A stretch of DNA of 64,000 nucleotides from Metabacillus crassostreae (GCF_016908395.1 NZ_JAFBDU010000002.1:62001-126000), one strand, 5' to 3'; positions 17,481-26,984 are shown, counted from the stretch's first letter. Made by a program: numbers and translations. The notes: generated by a model from the letters alone, not told the origin.

Positions 17481-18737
17481 ATGAGATTTCGTGATTTACA
17501 TCCAACAATAAAAATTAGAATTATGACAGATTTTTTTACTGATATCACTCAAATGTCGATTATTCCATTTATGGCAATCTATTTTAGTAGTCATGTGGGA
17601 GCAGGAATGGCAGGAGTATTGTTAATGATGAATATAGTCATTTCAATCATTATAGGGCTGTATTCCGGCTATTTATCAGATCGCATAGGACGTAAGAAAA
17701 TGCTAGTCATTGCACAAATAATACAAGTGATTGCTTTAACTGTAATGACGATCGTAAACTCACCATTGATTACGTCAGTATGGATTACGTATTTGATGTT
17801 TATTTTTAGTAATGTGAGCTCTAGTTTAATAGGACCTGCAGCGAGTGCAATGATTATTGATGTTAGTTCTGAAAAAGAACGTCCTTATATTTATGGACTG
17901 GGTTATTGGACTGGAAACATTGCAATAGCACTTGGAGCAACACTAGGCGGATTATTTTTTGAGGAGCATAAGTTTCTATTATTTTTGATGTTTTTACTTG
18001 TAAGTATTGCAACATTGATTATCATCGTATTTTTTATAAAAGAATCATTAACAGAGGTTGATATTGATCATCATGAACAGCCAATAAAACTCGGAATTTT
18101 TAAAAACTATCTAAATGTATTAAGAGACCGAAGCTTTATGTTATTTGTATTTGCAACAGTATGCATTATGTCACTTGAATTCCAGCTTGATAAATATGTA
18201 GCCGTAAGATTAAAAGAACAATTTCATACCGACTTTTTCTCGTTTGAAATAACCGGTGTCAAAATGTTTAGTATTATTATGTTAATAAATACTGTAACAA
18301 TTGTTCTTGCAACACTTCAACTTTCCAAGTGGCTGGGAAAATTTAATGCAAAAGCTGTTCTAACATTGGGGCTTGCTATTTACTCTGTTAGTTTTACAAC
18401 ATTCGCATATAGTAACTCATTTTTATTATTAATAGTAGCTGCTCTATTATTCACATTAGGTGAGTTAATGTATTCTCCTATTAGACAAACAATCTTAGCC
18501 GGAATAGTGAACGAGAAATCACGCGCTTCATATATGGCTATTGATAACTTATCTTATAACGTGGCCATGTTAATAGGAAGTTTTGGTTTAACATTAGGGG
18601 CATGGCTTCCTTCGAGTGTGATGAGTATCATTTATTTTGGATTAGGGATAAGCGGACTTATTTGTTACCGAAAAGCAATAGATCTAAAGCAGAAATCAAC
18701 TAATTCACCAAAACATGAACTTTTACAAGTAAATTGA
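17481..18737 (+). CDS. MFS transporter
   Basis: The 418-residue, 12-helix major facilitator protein has the family A-motif between helices 2 and 3 (GYLSDRIGRKKMLVIA, near residue 65) and typical drug-exporter features. It is divergent from an SgrR-type regulator with only 99 bp between them. A strong terminator follows. The pairing suggests export of a small organic compound sensed by the regulator; the substrate is not evident. Confidence 0.88.
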   Translation: MRFRDLHPTIKIRIMTDFFTDITQMSIIPFMAIYFSSHVGAGMAGVLLMMNIVISIIIGLYSGYLSDRIGRKKMLVIAQIIQVIALTVMTIVNSPLITSVWITYLMFIFSNVSSSLIGPAASAMIIDVSSEKERPYIYGLGYWTGNIAIALGATLGGLFFEEHKFLLFLMFLLVSIATLIIIVFFIKESLTEVDIDHHEQPIKLGIFKNYLNVLRDRSFMLFVFATVCIMSLEFQLDKYVAVRLKEQFHTDFFSFEITGVKMFSIIMLINTVTIVLATLQLSKWLGKFNAKAVLTLGLAIYSVSFTTFAYSNSFLLLIVAALLFTLGELMYSPIRQTILAGIVNEKSRASYMAIDNLSYNVAMLIGSFGLTLGAWLPSSVMSIIYFGLGISGLICYRKAIDLKQKSTNSPKHELLQVN

Positions 18738-18789
18738 TTTTGACCAAGTATTAGTTAGAATATCACAAGAAACACCATCATATAAACGT

Positions 18790-18818
18790 AAGGCCCCGAT
18801 ATTATTCAGGGGCCTTTG
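18790..18818 (+). terminator. Rho-independent terminator of the MFS gene
   Basis: AAGGCCCC (18790-18797) and GGGGCCTT (18809-18816) form a GC-rich stem followed by TT. It lies about 50 bp after the stop. Confidence 0.8.
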
Positions 18819-18845
18819 ATAAGAACAATTTTTATATCATGCTTC

Positions 18846-19388
18846 TTATATACTCAAATTCTCTTTTTCTATATATCCAATAATACGTTTTATGTTCTCA
18901 TAGTTTTTTCCATAATCTACTAATGTCGTTGGAACAACTGGTCTACTCTGAATGAATACTCGCGTATGATTAGCATCTATATCTTCTACAACAATTTCTA
19001 TAATATCTCCCCAAGTTTTCCAATTGATTCCAGTCCTTATTATTAGCAACCCTTTTTGTTGGTTTTCATGCCTTACCTTAGCACCCTTTAAAACTGATCC
19101 TGCATCTCTACATAACTTAAAAACCTCATCTTCAGGAAGCGGCACTTCAATCGTACCTTTTTTATGTACCCCATTACTTTTTCCTTCTCCAATTGACTTT
19201 TTAGACTGAAAATCTAAGATTGTCATAAATAATGACATAAATAAACCAAACACAAGCCCTATTACAATATATAAAGCGATACTTGGCTCAGCATTATTAA
19301 ATATCAATGCTTGTATATACATGAAGAAGCCAAAAGGAATGGAAGTAAATATGAATATTTTGGTGAATGTTTTTATGATTGTGTTCAT
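18846..19388 (-). CDS. Uncharacterised membrane protein with C-terminal soluble domain
   Basis: I do not recognise this family. From the ATG at 19386-19388 it has 180 residues with two helices (FTKIFIFTSIPFGFFMYIQA and ALYIVIGLVFGLFMSLFMTI). A soluble domain of about 105 residues follows, rich in beta strands (GTIEVPLPEDEVFKLCRDAG ... TRVFIQSRPVVPTTL). The pattern resembles a polyketide-cyclase/START-like or lipid-binding fold, but that is a guess. The frame is open 41 codons further upstream. AAGGAG lies 13 bp before the chosen ATG, a long gap, so the start is uncertain. Confidence 0.6.
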   Translation of the reverse strand: MNTIIKTFTKIFIFTSIPFGFFMYIQALIFNNAEPSIALYIVIGLVFGLFMSLFMTILDFQSKKSIGEGKSNGVHKKGTIEVPLPEDEVFKLCRDAGSVLKGAKVRHENQQKGLLIIRTGINWKTWGDIIEIVVEDIDANHTRVFIQSRPVVPTTLVDYGKNYENIKRIIGYIEKENLSI

Positions 19389-19645
19389 GGTTGATAAAAA
19401 TCTCCTTATGATTAAATATAATTCCAGTAACATTTTACCATATTTCCTCTTACTAAAAATTGGTTTTTTATAAGTATTATTTCTATCGACAACTAACTGT
19501 TTGAATTGCAACTAATCCTTAAAACATCTTGACATCTGAAGACTTTTTACTCAATTTTTTTATAATTGATTCTATTATTCAGATTTTATGAAATGTGTAT
19601 GAATTTCCCTTTGTTGATTAAAACTAACTGAAGGAGGTTTTTCAT

Positions 19646-20110
19646 ATGAAGCAATCGACGATTCTATTAATTAAATTTATAACTTGTGTTATTGCTTTTG
19701 GACTTGGACTTGATTTATTTTTTGAAGCAACAATTATCGATATTTTATCTTTTAGTTTGTTTGTTACTGTTACATCGTATATTGTTGGAGAGTTAATTGT
19801 TTTACCCCAGTTAGGAAGAAAAGCTGCAACTGCTGTTGACTTTCTATTATCATACTTAAGTGTGTGGATTTTCGGCAGCATTTTATTTGAAAGCTATTTA
19901 CAGATTGCATGGGGTAGTATTATTTCAGCACTAATAATAACTGGTGTTGAAGTTTTTATTCATTTGTTAGTTGGAGAACGTGGACCAGCTGCTCAATATT
20001 TTGAAAAACGTGGAGCTAATGTTAAGCCAAACCTGGCATATGAATTTGCTGAAGAGGAAAATCTCTCTGACCTTACAAAAAAAACTCAGAAAAAATTAGA
20101 AGAGGAATGA
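19646..20110 (+). CDS. yndM: YndM-family membrane protein (DUF2512)
   Basis: The 154-residue protein has four membrane helices (residues 5-110) and a charged C-terminal tail (AEEENLSDLTKKTQKKLEEE). Helix 1-2 sequence (FITCVIAFGLGLDLFFEAT) and the motif VGELIVLPQLGRKAATAVDF are characteristic of the Bacillus YndM/DUF2512 group. Function is unknown. The start has a strong GAAGGAGG site. It is monocistronic, followed by a family C repeat. Confidence 0.78.
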   Translation: MKQSTILLIKFITCVIAFGLGLDLFFEATIIDILSFSLFVTVTSYIVGELIVLPQLGRKAATAVDFLLSYLSVWIFGSILFESYLQIAWGSIISALIITGVEVFIHLLVGERGPAAQYFEKRGANVKPNLAYEFAEEENLSDLTKKTQKKLEEE

Positions 20111-20129
20111 AGGTTAATCAAGGCTCCAT

Positions 20130-20290
20130 AACTATTTATTTAACGAATAAGTGTTGATATACATTGTGGTTGATGATTTTCAGTTACAGGCGTTCTTTTC
20201 ATGAATATATGAAGTTCACTTTTTTATAGGAGAGCCCATCCCCCAGGAATCTCTGCCTTTCACTGCAATCAACAAAGTGCTCAAAAATCA
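20130..20290. repeat. Dispersed repeat family C, copy 1
   Basis: The stretch shares blocks with 26825-26970 (inverted) and 47205-47325. These include GTTGATnnTTTnnGTTACAGGC near one end and GCCTTTCACTGCAATCAACA near the other. Edges are blurred by divergence. No gene is visible in it. Confidence 0.5.
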
Positions 20291-20370
20291 ACATTAACTA
20301 AAATTTTAATAATGCTATTGACTTGTGATGGTGTGAATTAACATTCATTAAAAAGATCAGTCAATACTCA

Positions 20371-20405
20371 AAAGGAATCCACCTAGATAATGGATTCCTT
20401 TTTGA
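20371..20405 (-). terminator. Terminator of the copper operon
   Basis: AAAGGAATCCA (20371-20381) pairs with TGGATTCCTTT (20391-20401). On the minus strand it follows the stop at 20409 and is followed by a TTTGAG run. Confidence 0.75.
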
Positions 20406-20408
20406 CTT

Positions 20409-21251
20409 TTATTTCACTTCTACAACAAATGGAAATGCTGTCACTTTTCCATTAACCTTAAATTCTGCCCATATTTTATAGATACCAGCATCAGAAAATT
20501 CAGTTTCAAACACTGGTTCATTTTCATTTTGCGGATGCACATGTAAATACTCCTGCGCTTTTTCATCTAATATCACTACATGTCCCATTGCCCCTAAATA
20601 AGGCTCTAGTTCAACGCCATGAACATCAAACGATAATGTCACCGGCTCACCTACTACTAAATCCGTAGCTGAAAGTTTTACACTATTTTCATCCACTGTT
20701 TTTTCTAGGTTTTTATCAACTTCTAATGAAGGGTGATTATGTTCAATTGTTGAAGGGTTTCCCACTTTAAATGGTATTGGATCCACTTTATAAGCTAAAT
20801 CACCTAATTTTATATCTACAAATGCTTTATAATGACCCTCATTTAATTGACTTTTCACTTTAAACTGCCCAGCTGCTATTTCTTCTGGGTGTAAATGGTA
20901 ATATTGATCAAGGTGTTCATCAACAACTATAAGATGCATTAACTTCTCATGGTTAATTTCTAAATTTTTAAGAGGATTACCTAAAAAGTCTTTTAGTGTA
21001 ATCATAATATGTCCATTTTCTTCTTGTACTTGGATTTTTATTTGATTTTCAGTATTTTCTTCATTTTTATGTTCATGATGATCATCTGATGTCTCATTTG
21101 AAGTATTATCATGTGTTCCATGATCTTCTGCTGCACTATGATCTGATACCTTTTGCTCAACTTTACCCTTCATAGAAATCGAATCATATACAATATAGGC
21201 AAATATGACAATGATTACATAGGTAACAGCTGAGAATATCCATTTTTTCAT
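20409..21251 (-). CDS. Membrane-anchored His-rich protein of the copper operon
   Basis: The 280-residue protein has an N-terminal anchor (WIFSAVTYVIIVIFAYIVYD), then an extracellular linker rich in His, Asp and Glu (DHSAAEDHGTHDNTSNETSD followed by DHHEHKNEE), then two similar beta domains (about 75-165 and 185-280). Both domains carry a paired-His motif: YYHLHPEEI near 118 and YLHVHPQNE near 247. The layout fits an outward-facing metal-binding or metal-sensing lipoprotein-like factor. It follows copA by 16 bp and ends the operon. I do not know a characterised homologue; copper handling is inferred from context and His content. Confidence 0.75.
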   Translation of the reverse strand: MKKWIFSAVTYVIIVIFAYIVYDSISMKGKVEQKVSDHSAAEDHGTHDNTSNETSDDHHEHKNEENTENQIKIQVQEENGHIMITLKDFLGNPLKNLEINHEKLMHLIVVDEHLDQYYHLHPEEIAAGQFKVKSQLNEGHYKAFVDIKLGDLAYKVDPIPFKVGNPSTIEHNHPSLEVDKNLEKTVDENSVKLSATDLVVGEPVTLSFDVHGVELEPYLGAMGHVVILDEKAQEYLHVHPQNENEPVFETEFSDAGIYKIWAEFKVNGKVTAFPFVVEVK

Positions 21252-21267
21252 ATCGTTTTAATCCTTT

Positions 21268-23685
21268 CTATAATTTTACTCTCTGTAATCTCAATGCATT
21301 TAAGACAACAGATACGGAACTAAATGCCATGGCTGCTCCAGCTAACCACGGTGCAAGAAAGCCTAATGCAGCTACTGGGATTCCAAGTGTGTTATATGCA
21401 AAGGCCCAAAATAAATTTTGTTTAATATTTCGGATTGTTTTTTTACTCATATAAATCGCATCTACAATACTGTTTAAATCACCGCGCATTAACGTAATGT
21501 CTGCTGCTTCCATTGCTACGTCTGTACCAGTTCCAATTGCCATACCAATATCAGCTGTTGCAAGCGCTGGTGCATCATTGATTCCATCCCCAACCATTGC
21601 AACAATTTTTCCTTGTTTTTGCAATTTCTTCACTTCTTCGGCTTTTCCTTCTGGTAAAACCTCTGCTATAACTCTGGTAATACCCGCTTCTTTAGCAATT
21701 GCTTGTGCCGTTAATTTATTGTCGCCAGTAATCATCACTACTTCAAGACCCATATCCTTTAAACGTTTAACAGCTGTCCTTGAAGTTACTTTCATTGTAT
21801 CTGCGACTGCAACTACTCCCGCATATTTATGATCGATAGCAATAAGCATAGCTGTTTTACCATTTGTCTCAAGCTGCTCCATTGTTTCTTCAGCTTCCTC
21901 GACTATGACACCATATTTTTTCATAAGCTTCCTTGTACCAGCTAAAACAACTTGATTTCCCACCTTAGCTCTAATACCATAGCCAGGTATTGCCTCGAAC
22001 TCCTCTACATTAACAAGTTCTATTCCTTTTTCTTTTATACCATCAACTATTGCTTGTGCTAGTGGATGCTCTGATTGCATTTCCGCTGTACCTACTAATG
22101 TTAAAAACTCTTCTTCATTAAACTCTTTTTCAATTAATAAATCTGTTAAAACTGGCTCACCATTTGTAACAGTACCTGTTTTATCTAACAATATTGTTGT
22201 TAAACGGTGTGTTCCCTCGAGATGCTCTCCTCCTTTGAAAAGAATCCCAAACTCAGCTGCTCTGCCAGAACCAGCCATAATAGATGTTGGTGTCGCAAGA
22301 CCCAATGCACATGGACATGCTATAACTAACACGGCGATTAATTTTTCTAACGCTTCAGCAAAGTCACCTGGATCGACGATGAAGAACCAGACTAAAAATG
22401 TGATAAAAGCAATTCCTACAACAATCGGTACGAAAATACCAGAAATTTGATCAGCCAAACGCTGAATTGGTGCCTTTGATCCTTGTGCTTCTTCTACTAC
22501 TTTAATGATTTGTGATAAAGCTGTGTCACGCCCTACTTTTGTTGCTTCAACTTTTAAGAATCCATTTTTATTAATTGTTGCTCCTATGATAGAATCTCCC
22601 ACCGTTTTATCAACAGGTACACTCTCACCAGTTATCATTGATTCATCTAAAGCTGAACGACCATCAATAATAACTCCATCTACCGGGACTTTTTCACCTG
22701 GTTTTACATATACAATATCTCCAACCAATACATCCTCAAGAGCTACTTCAATCTCAGCACCATTTCTCTCAACAACTGCTGTTTTTGCTTGAAGTCCCAT
22801 TAGTTTTTTTATAGCTTCTGAGGAACGCCCTTTTGCTCTAACTTCAAATAACTTTCCTAAAATAATTAGTGTAATTAAAACTGCACTTGTTTCATAATAA
22901 AGCTCCACCATATGTGAATTGCTACCAATAGAAATAATTGATAAATATAAGCTATAGAAATACGCAGCAGAGGTCCCTAAAGCAACGAGAACGTCCATAT
23001 TTGCACTTTTATTTCTTAACGCTTTATAAGCTCCTACATAAAATTGTTTTCCTACAATAAATTGGACAGGCGTAGCTAACGCTAATTGGACCCAAGGATT
23101 CATAAACATTTCAGGCAGATAAATAAATGATGTGAAGCTAAAATGGCTCACCATTGCCCATAATAAGGGCAGAGATAAAATAAGTGAAAAGAAAAATTTC
23201 CCTTTTTGTGTTTCTAATTCCTTTGCTTTATAATCTGTGATATCTTCTATTTGCTCATTTTTTTTGTTTGCTTGATAACCTAACTTTTCGACTTTTTGAA
23301 TGATTTGTGATACATCTGTTTGTTTAGGATCGTACGCTATGGTAGCACTTTCTACCGCTAAATTTACCGAAGCTTTTAAAACACCATCAAGCTTGTTTAA
23401 TCCCTTTTCAATTCTTGTTGAGCAAGCCGCACAGGTCATACCTGTAATATTCAACTCAATCTTTTCCTCTATTACCTCAAATCCTAAATGTCTTATCTTT
23501 TTTTTCATCAGATCTATATTTGCTATATTTGGATCATATTTAATTGAGGTTTTTTCAAGAGCAAAGTTTACTGTTGCTTCTTCCACTCCCTCTATCTTAT
23601 TAAGTCCCTTTTCAATCCTTACAGCACATGACGCACAAGTCATTCCTGCAATTGGCAGTGTAGCTTCCTTTATTGTTTGTGCCAT
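21268..23685 (-). CDS. copA: Copper-exporting P1B-type ATPase
   Basis: The 805-residue pump drives Cu(I) out of the cell. It has two N-terminal heavy-metal-associated domains with GMTCASC (14-20) and GMTCAAC (82-88), eight membrane helices, the CPC transport motif in IACPCALGLATP, the phosphorylation motif DKTGTVT, the SEHPLAQAI motif of the nucleotide domain and the hinge GDGINDAPAL. Length and architecture match B. subtilis CopA. It follows copZ, with a small palindrome in the 77-bp gap, and precedes a His-rich membrane protein. Confidence 0.96.
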   Translation of the reverse strand: MAQTIKEATLPIAGMTCASCAVRIEKGLNKIEGVEEATVNFALEKTSIKYDPNIANIDLMKKKIRHLGFEVIEEKIELNITGMTCAACSTRIEKGLNKLDGVLKASVNLAVESATIAYDPKQTDVSQIIQKVEKLGYQANKKNEQIEDITDYKAKELETQKGKFFFSLILSLPLLWAMVSHFSFTSFIYLPEMFMNPWVQLALATPVQFIVGKQFYVGAYKALRNKSANMDVLVALGTSAAYFYSLYLSIISIGSNSHMVELYYETSAVLITLIILGKLFEVRAKGRSSEAIKKLMGLQAKTAVVERNGAEIEVALEDVLVGDIVYVKPGEKVPVDGVIIDGRSALDESMITGESVPVDKTVGDSIIGATINKNGFLKVEATKVGRDTALSQIIKVVEEAQGSKAPIQRLADQISGIFVPIVVGIAFITFLVWFFIVDPGDFAEALEKLIAVLVIACPCALGLATPTSIMAGSGRAAEFGILFKGGEHLEGTHRLTTILLDKTGTVTNGEPVLTDLLIEKEFNEEEFLTLVGTAEMQSEHPLAQAIVDGIKEKGIELVNVEEFEAIPGYGIRAKVGNQVVLAGTRKLMKKYGVIVEEAEETMEQLETNGKTAMLIAIDHKYAGVVAVADTMKVTSRTAVKRLKDMGLEVVMITGDNKLTAQAIAKEAGITRVIAEVLPEGKAEEVKKLQKQGKIVAMVGDGINDAPALATADIGMAIGTGTDVAMEAADITLMRGDLNSIVDAIYMSKKTIRNIKQNLFWAFAYNTLGIPVAALGFLAPWLAGAAMAFSSVSVVLNALRLQRVKL

Positions 23686-23699
23686 TGTAAAACCCTCCT

Positions 23700-23718
23700 T
23701 ATACCTAATAGAGGTATA
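23700..23718. promoter_or_regulatory. Perfect palindrome before copA
   Basis: TATACCT-AATAG-AGGTATA is a perfect 7-bp inverted repeat with a 5-bp spacer, directly abutting the copA ribosome site. A similar palindrome lies before the Fe-S-type gene (27385-27399). It could be an operator or an RNA hairpin in the copZ-copA message. Confidence 0.4.
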
Positions 23719-23762
23719 TAAAAATACTTCATATTAATTTTGAGACACGTACGTAATATACC

Positions 23763-23966
23763 CTACTTTACATCATAGCCTTGTTCTTCAATTACATCCT
23801 TTATTTCAGCTGATGAAACAGTATTGTAATCATATTCTACATTAACTTTACCTTCACTTAAAATTACCTCTACATGAATTACTCCAGTTAATTTTTCAAC
23901 ACTGTTCTTAATTGACTTAACACAGTGACCACATGACATTCCATTAACATCAAATATCTTCTTCAT
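23763..23966 (-). CDS. copZ: Copper chaperone
   Basis: The 67-residue heavy-metal-associated protein delivers Cu(I) to CopA. The metal motif GMSCGHC is at residues 9-15, and the beta-alpha-beta-beta-alpha-beta fold is clear from the sequence. It is slightly unlike the usual MTCxxC form in having a His between the cysteines, which is common in Bacillus CopZ. It is first in the operon copZ-copA-His-rich protein. AAAGGAG precedes the start. The repressor gene csoR, usually next door, is not in this window. Confidence 0.93.
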   Translation of the reverse strand: MKKIFDVNGMSCGHCVKSIKNSVEKLTGVIHVEVILSEGKVNVEYDYNTVSSAEIKDVIEEQGYDVK

Positions 23967-24092
23967 TTTTTATTTTCTCCTTTGAAGTGCATTTTTTTGA
24001 TAAGTTCATTACCTTATAAGTACCATATTTCAATCGATGAGGTTGAAATTGGTGTGTAATTTTTTACATTTATCATGTTTCCTTGAATTAAG

Positions 24093-24110
24093 TATACTAT
24101 ACCCCCCCAA
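24093..24110. promoter_or_regulatory. Candidate CsoR-type operator upstream of copZ
   Basis: TATACTATACCCCCCC (24093-24108) has the TA-rich flank and C-run typical of one half of CsoR operators. It lies about 130 bp before copZ. The second half is not clear, so this is only a candidate. Confidence 0.3.
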
Positions 24111-24268
24111 CCTATGTAAAGTGTTATAAAGAAATATTATCCAATTTTTTCTGTAGATAGAAAAGCAGCTAGCAAATTATGCCTTCATAAAAACCTCTGA
24201 AAAAACTAAGCAAAATGTAACAGGGATTTATTATGCTAATCATGATAAAAGATATTTAATCATTAGAT

Positions 24269-24312
24269 TAAAAAAGATATCTCAGGGGATCACTCACCTT
24301 CAAGATATCTCT
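24269..24312. terminator. Possible hairpin terminator in the copZ upstream gap
   Basis: AAAAGATATCT (24272-24282) pairs with AGATATCT plus TTT (24303-24313). No gene that it clearly ends is visible. The rest of the 656-bp gap between copZ and the small gene at 24624 holds the candidate operator and a family B repeat. Confidence 0.35.
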
Positions 24313-24393
24313 TTCCTTTTTCTATTCACTTTGTTTTCATAAATCCAAAACAAATGGTATTATAGGATTGATTAAAAATTGTAATCTTTCATT

Positions 24394-24561
24394 AAGGCTC
24401 TTTACTGAAAGATTGTTGCTATGTAACCAAAATATCCGTAAAAACAGTGCGTTTTTGCATATAAGGATAACATTTTATGAAGAAAAGATGCCACTAGACT
24501 TATTACTGTGCTGATTTCTTAGGGCATATATAAAAGCAACGAAGTTTGGGAGAACAGCCTT
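24394..24561. repeat. Dispersed repeat family B (MITE-like), copy 1
   Basis: This 168-bp element starts AAGGCTCTTTACTGAAAGATTG and ends AAGCAACGAAGTTTGGGAGA plus ACAGCCTT, so its ends are imperfect inverted repeats. The core GAAAAGATGCCACTAGACTT recurs at 29878-30040, 50183-50346, 57513-57625 and 60490-60568. Confidence 0.65.
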
Positions 24562-24623
24562 CATTAATAATGCTTACTGTTTCTACCTGTCCCATTATTA
24601 ATATTATTTAAGGAGTGTTATTA

Positions 24624-24812
24624 TTGAAGTTTATCGTCAAATATGAGAAATTAGTCTATTTTGGGATTGTTTTATTAATGATTTTTACTAGTCTAACCTT
24701 AAAAAATCCTGAACTTAAAACTACTTTAAGTGCTATTTTCTTTTCTCTAGTTTTTATTATCAGGATAGCAGTTTATAAATACTCGAAAAAAGAAAAACGT
24801 GAATCAAATTGA
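24624..24812 (+). CDS. Small two-helix membrane protein
   Basis: The 62-residue protein has two hydrophobic helices (residues 10-26, YFGIVLLMIFTSLTL; 36-52, LSAIFFSLVFIIRIAV) and a basic tail ending YSKKEKRESN. The start is chosen as TTG at 24624, because AAGGAG lies 8 bp before it; a GTG three codons earlier is also possible. I do not recognise the family. No operon partner is visible. Confidence 0.55.
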   Translation: MKFIVKYEKLVYFGIVLLMIFTSLTLKNPELKTTLSAIFFSLVFIIRIAVYKYSKKEKRESN

Positions 24813-24894
24813 GTTCTAGCTAAAACAAATGTTTCAAGTAATGTGTTTCGTAGCGTAGCACTCATTGACTTTCCTAATTACAATTGATCAGTCG

Positions 24895-25368
24895 TTAGCC
24901 TACTTCTGTATCTTCTATAAAACGATCCTTAACATATTGAAAAGCGTATAAAAGAAGTGATTTGATCAAGAACAATAATGATAAATTAAGTCTTTTTAAC
25001 CGTACCAAAGACCCTAGCCCTAATTTTTGAAAAACATTCATTAAATAATAGGTGAAAAATGAATCAATTAATAAATTAAAAACAATAAATTCTTTGAATT
25101 TTCCATACGTTAATTTTAATATCCACAATGACCCAACAAAGAATGGACCAATAATTAACGGAGTCTCTCTACTTAATTTTGGATGAAGTTCCTCGTAAAA
25201 CCACCACCATTTTCGTTTCTTGGCAATATAACATTCAATTTTCACAACTAAAGAAATGAATAAACTTGCTGGCAGAAATCTTTTGAATGCTTTTTTTCCA
25301 AAGAAAGCTAACGAAAACCATGGAACTATCATCATTAATGTTAGTATTATTTTAGGATACTTATACAT
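24895..25368 (-). CDS. Uncharacterised membrane protein
   Basis: From the ATG at 25366-25368 (GGGAGGA ribosome site) the protein has 157 residues. Hydrophobic helices lie at about 8-28, 33-45, 72-90, 93-112 and 125-145. A polar loop with KRKWWWFYEELHPKLSRETP between the first pair and the rest is distinctive. I do not recognise the family. It lies convergent with the small gene at 24624 and 102 bp downstream of a DUF2254 membrane protein, which may be on the same transcript. Confidence 0.6.
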   Translation of the reverse strand: MYKYPKIILTLMMIVPWFSLAFFGKKAFKRFLPASLFISLVVKIECYIAKKRKWWWFYEELHPKLSRETPLIIGPFFVGSLWILKLTYGKFKEFIVFNLLIDSFFTYYLMNVFQKLGLGSLVRLKRLNLSLLFLIKSLLLYAFQYVKDRFIEDTEVG

Positions 25369-25470
25369 CACAAAATTCCTCCCATTCAGGATTACTATCT
25401 CCATAAGAGAGAAATATTATGAAATTTATTATATTTTTCTAAAATAGACCTTAAGTAAGTAAGTTCGTTA

Positions 25471-26745
25471 TTATTTTTGATTCACTAAACGTTTCTTTCT
25501 GTCTTTCAATGATCTTTGATCTAATTCAGGGAATGAATGAATATCTGCTTTTTCAAGAATATATTCACTAAATTGAACTGTTTTTTCGATAATCTCTTTT
25601 GTATTAGACGTTGATATTTCCAATAAAGCATCAAAGATTGCTTCTAAAATCGAGATATCCTTTTGTCCATAATGACAAATTTGGTAAAAGCAGGATCTGA
25701 GCACTTCTTCAAAAGGTCTTTGTGGTATTGAGAGTACAGCTGTATTATCTTTATAATAAACTAGGGAATTACCATCAAGGCTACTTACCTTTTTTAAACA
25801 TAAACCTAAATGTCGTATACAATCAATCGCAGTATTAGGATCATTAATTCCCGGAGAAATCGCCCTTAAAGCAACCTCCGTTAATTTTTGCAAGCCAAAA
25901 TCTATATCTTGCATTGTAGTTCGTTCATTTCCAAGTGTGATTCCTTCTAACTCTTTATTTTCAGCTACTCCGTTGTGATGAATTGTCATAACTAATTTAT
26001 CAGGCGGTAGGAAACTTCCTATTGAATGATGAATTTCTATGAAATAATCATCTTCACATGCTTGTTTATATAGGTTTTCTTCATCAATTAATTGAATATA
26101 ACCAAAATCGTTATTTGTTATCTCGATTTTCTTTGAGAATTTATACTCACTAGGAGTGCTTGTTACTAATATGACATGATCATTTTTCTCTACTTTACTA
26201 ATTTTATTATGTATTGATTTAAGTACATCATTTGAAAGTTGCTCAATCAATTTACTTACTCTAACGGAAGAAGCTACATGATGAATAAAATAAGCAAATA
26301 CCCCAACACATATTGAAGCAATAATAACACTAATTGTTACTGCTAAAACATAACTTTCTGACTGTTGTTTCATAAATAGCAGAGAAAAAATAGAATAAAC
26401 AAATCCTCCAATAAATATTCCCAGTACTCTCATTGTTACCATATCACGTATGAAATTTTGAAGAGTTCTTGGTGAAAATTGAGAAGAATATGTTGTCAAA
26501 ACAACCATTATTGTTGAAAATGTAATTGTTGTCATTGTTAAAAGAGATCCTGCAATTGTTGATAATATTGTCTGAGCAAGGTCTCGATCAATTGTAAGGA
26601 AATCTTTTATAATTTTAGTATTATTCAGATTTATGAACTGATCTAAAAAAGCTACCAATACTGCTAAGAAAAATGAACCTATAGAAAAAATAGTTGGCAA
26701 AAGCCACACTCTACTTTTTATAAATAAGAAAAGTTTATTAAACAC
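25471..26745 (-). CDS. DUF2254-family membrane protein
   Basis: The protein has about 424 residues. Four membrane helices lie within residues 1-170 (LLPTIFSIGSFFLAVLVAFL, SLLTMTTITFSTIMVVLTTY and two later ones), followed by a soluble C-terminal domain of about 250 residues. The segments SSQFSPRTLQNFIRD and ISPGINDPNTAIDCIRHLG are hallmarks of DUF2254. Function is unknown. The frame opens 6 codons upstream, but GGAGG lies 6 bp before the GTG at 26743-26745, which I take as the start. Confidence 0.82.
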   Translation of the reverse strand: MFNKLFLFIKSRVWLLPTIFSIGSFFLAVLVAFLDQFINLNNTKIIKDFLTIDRDLAQTILSTIAGSLLTMTTITFSTIMVVLTTYSSQFSPRTLQNFIRDMVTMRVLGIFIGGFVYSIFSLLFMKQQSESYVLAVTISVIIASICVGVFAYFIHHVASSVRVSKLIEQLSNDVLKSIHNKISKVEKNDHVILVTSTPSEYKFSKKIEITNNDFGYIQLIDEENLYKQACEDDYFIEIHHSIGSFLPPDKLVMTIHHNGVAENKELEGITLGNERTTMQDIDFGLQKLTEVALRAISPGINDPNTAIDCIRHLGLCLKKVSSLDGNSLVYYKDNTAVLSIPQRPFEEVLRSCFYQICHYGQKDISILEAIFDALLEISTSNTKEIIEKTVQFSEYILEKADIHSFPELDQRSLKDRKKRLVNQK

Positions 26746-26824
26746 GAGTTTCCTCCAAAACATATTTAGTGTTTGAATAATACCCTGTTATAGACTTATT
26801 TAAACACTAGCTATGTTTTCAGCG

Positions 26825-26970
26825 CTTTGTTGATTGTAATGAATATAAGAATGCTATGGGATAAGGTTTCAACTGGAAACCCACAGTCGAGCAGCTACCG
26901 ATGGTGCTCCTGGACTTAGGAAGATGCAAATGCCTGAAACGGAAATCAACAACAAGGTATAACAGCGCCT
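26825..26970. repeat. Dispersed repeat family C, copy 2 (inverted)
   Basis: Read on the minus strand, the stretch contains TTGTTGATTTCCGTTTCAGG and ends near ATTACAATCAACAAAGCGCT, matching the ends of 47205-47325. It fills the gap between the DUF2254 gene and the terminator at 26985-27014. No gene is seen. Confidence 0.5.
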
Positions 26971-26984
26971 AAATAATAGTAAAA

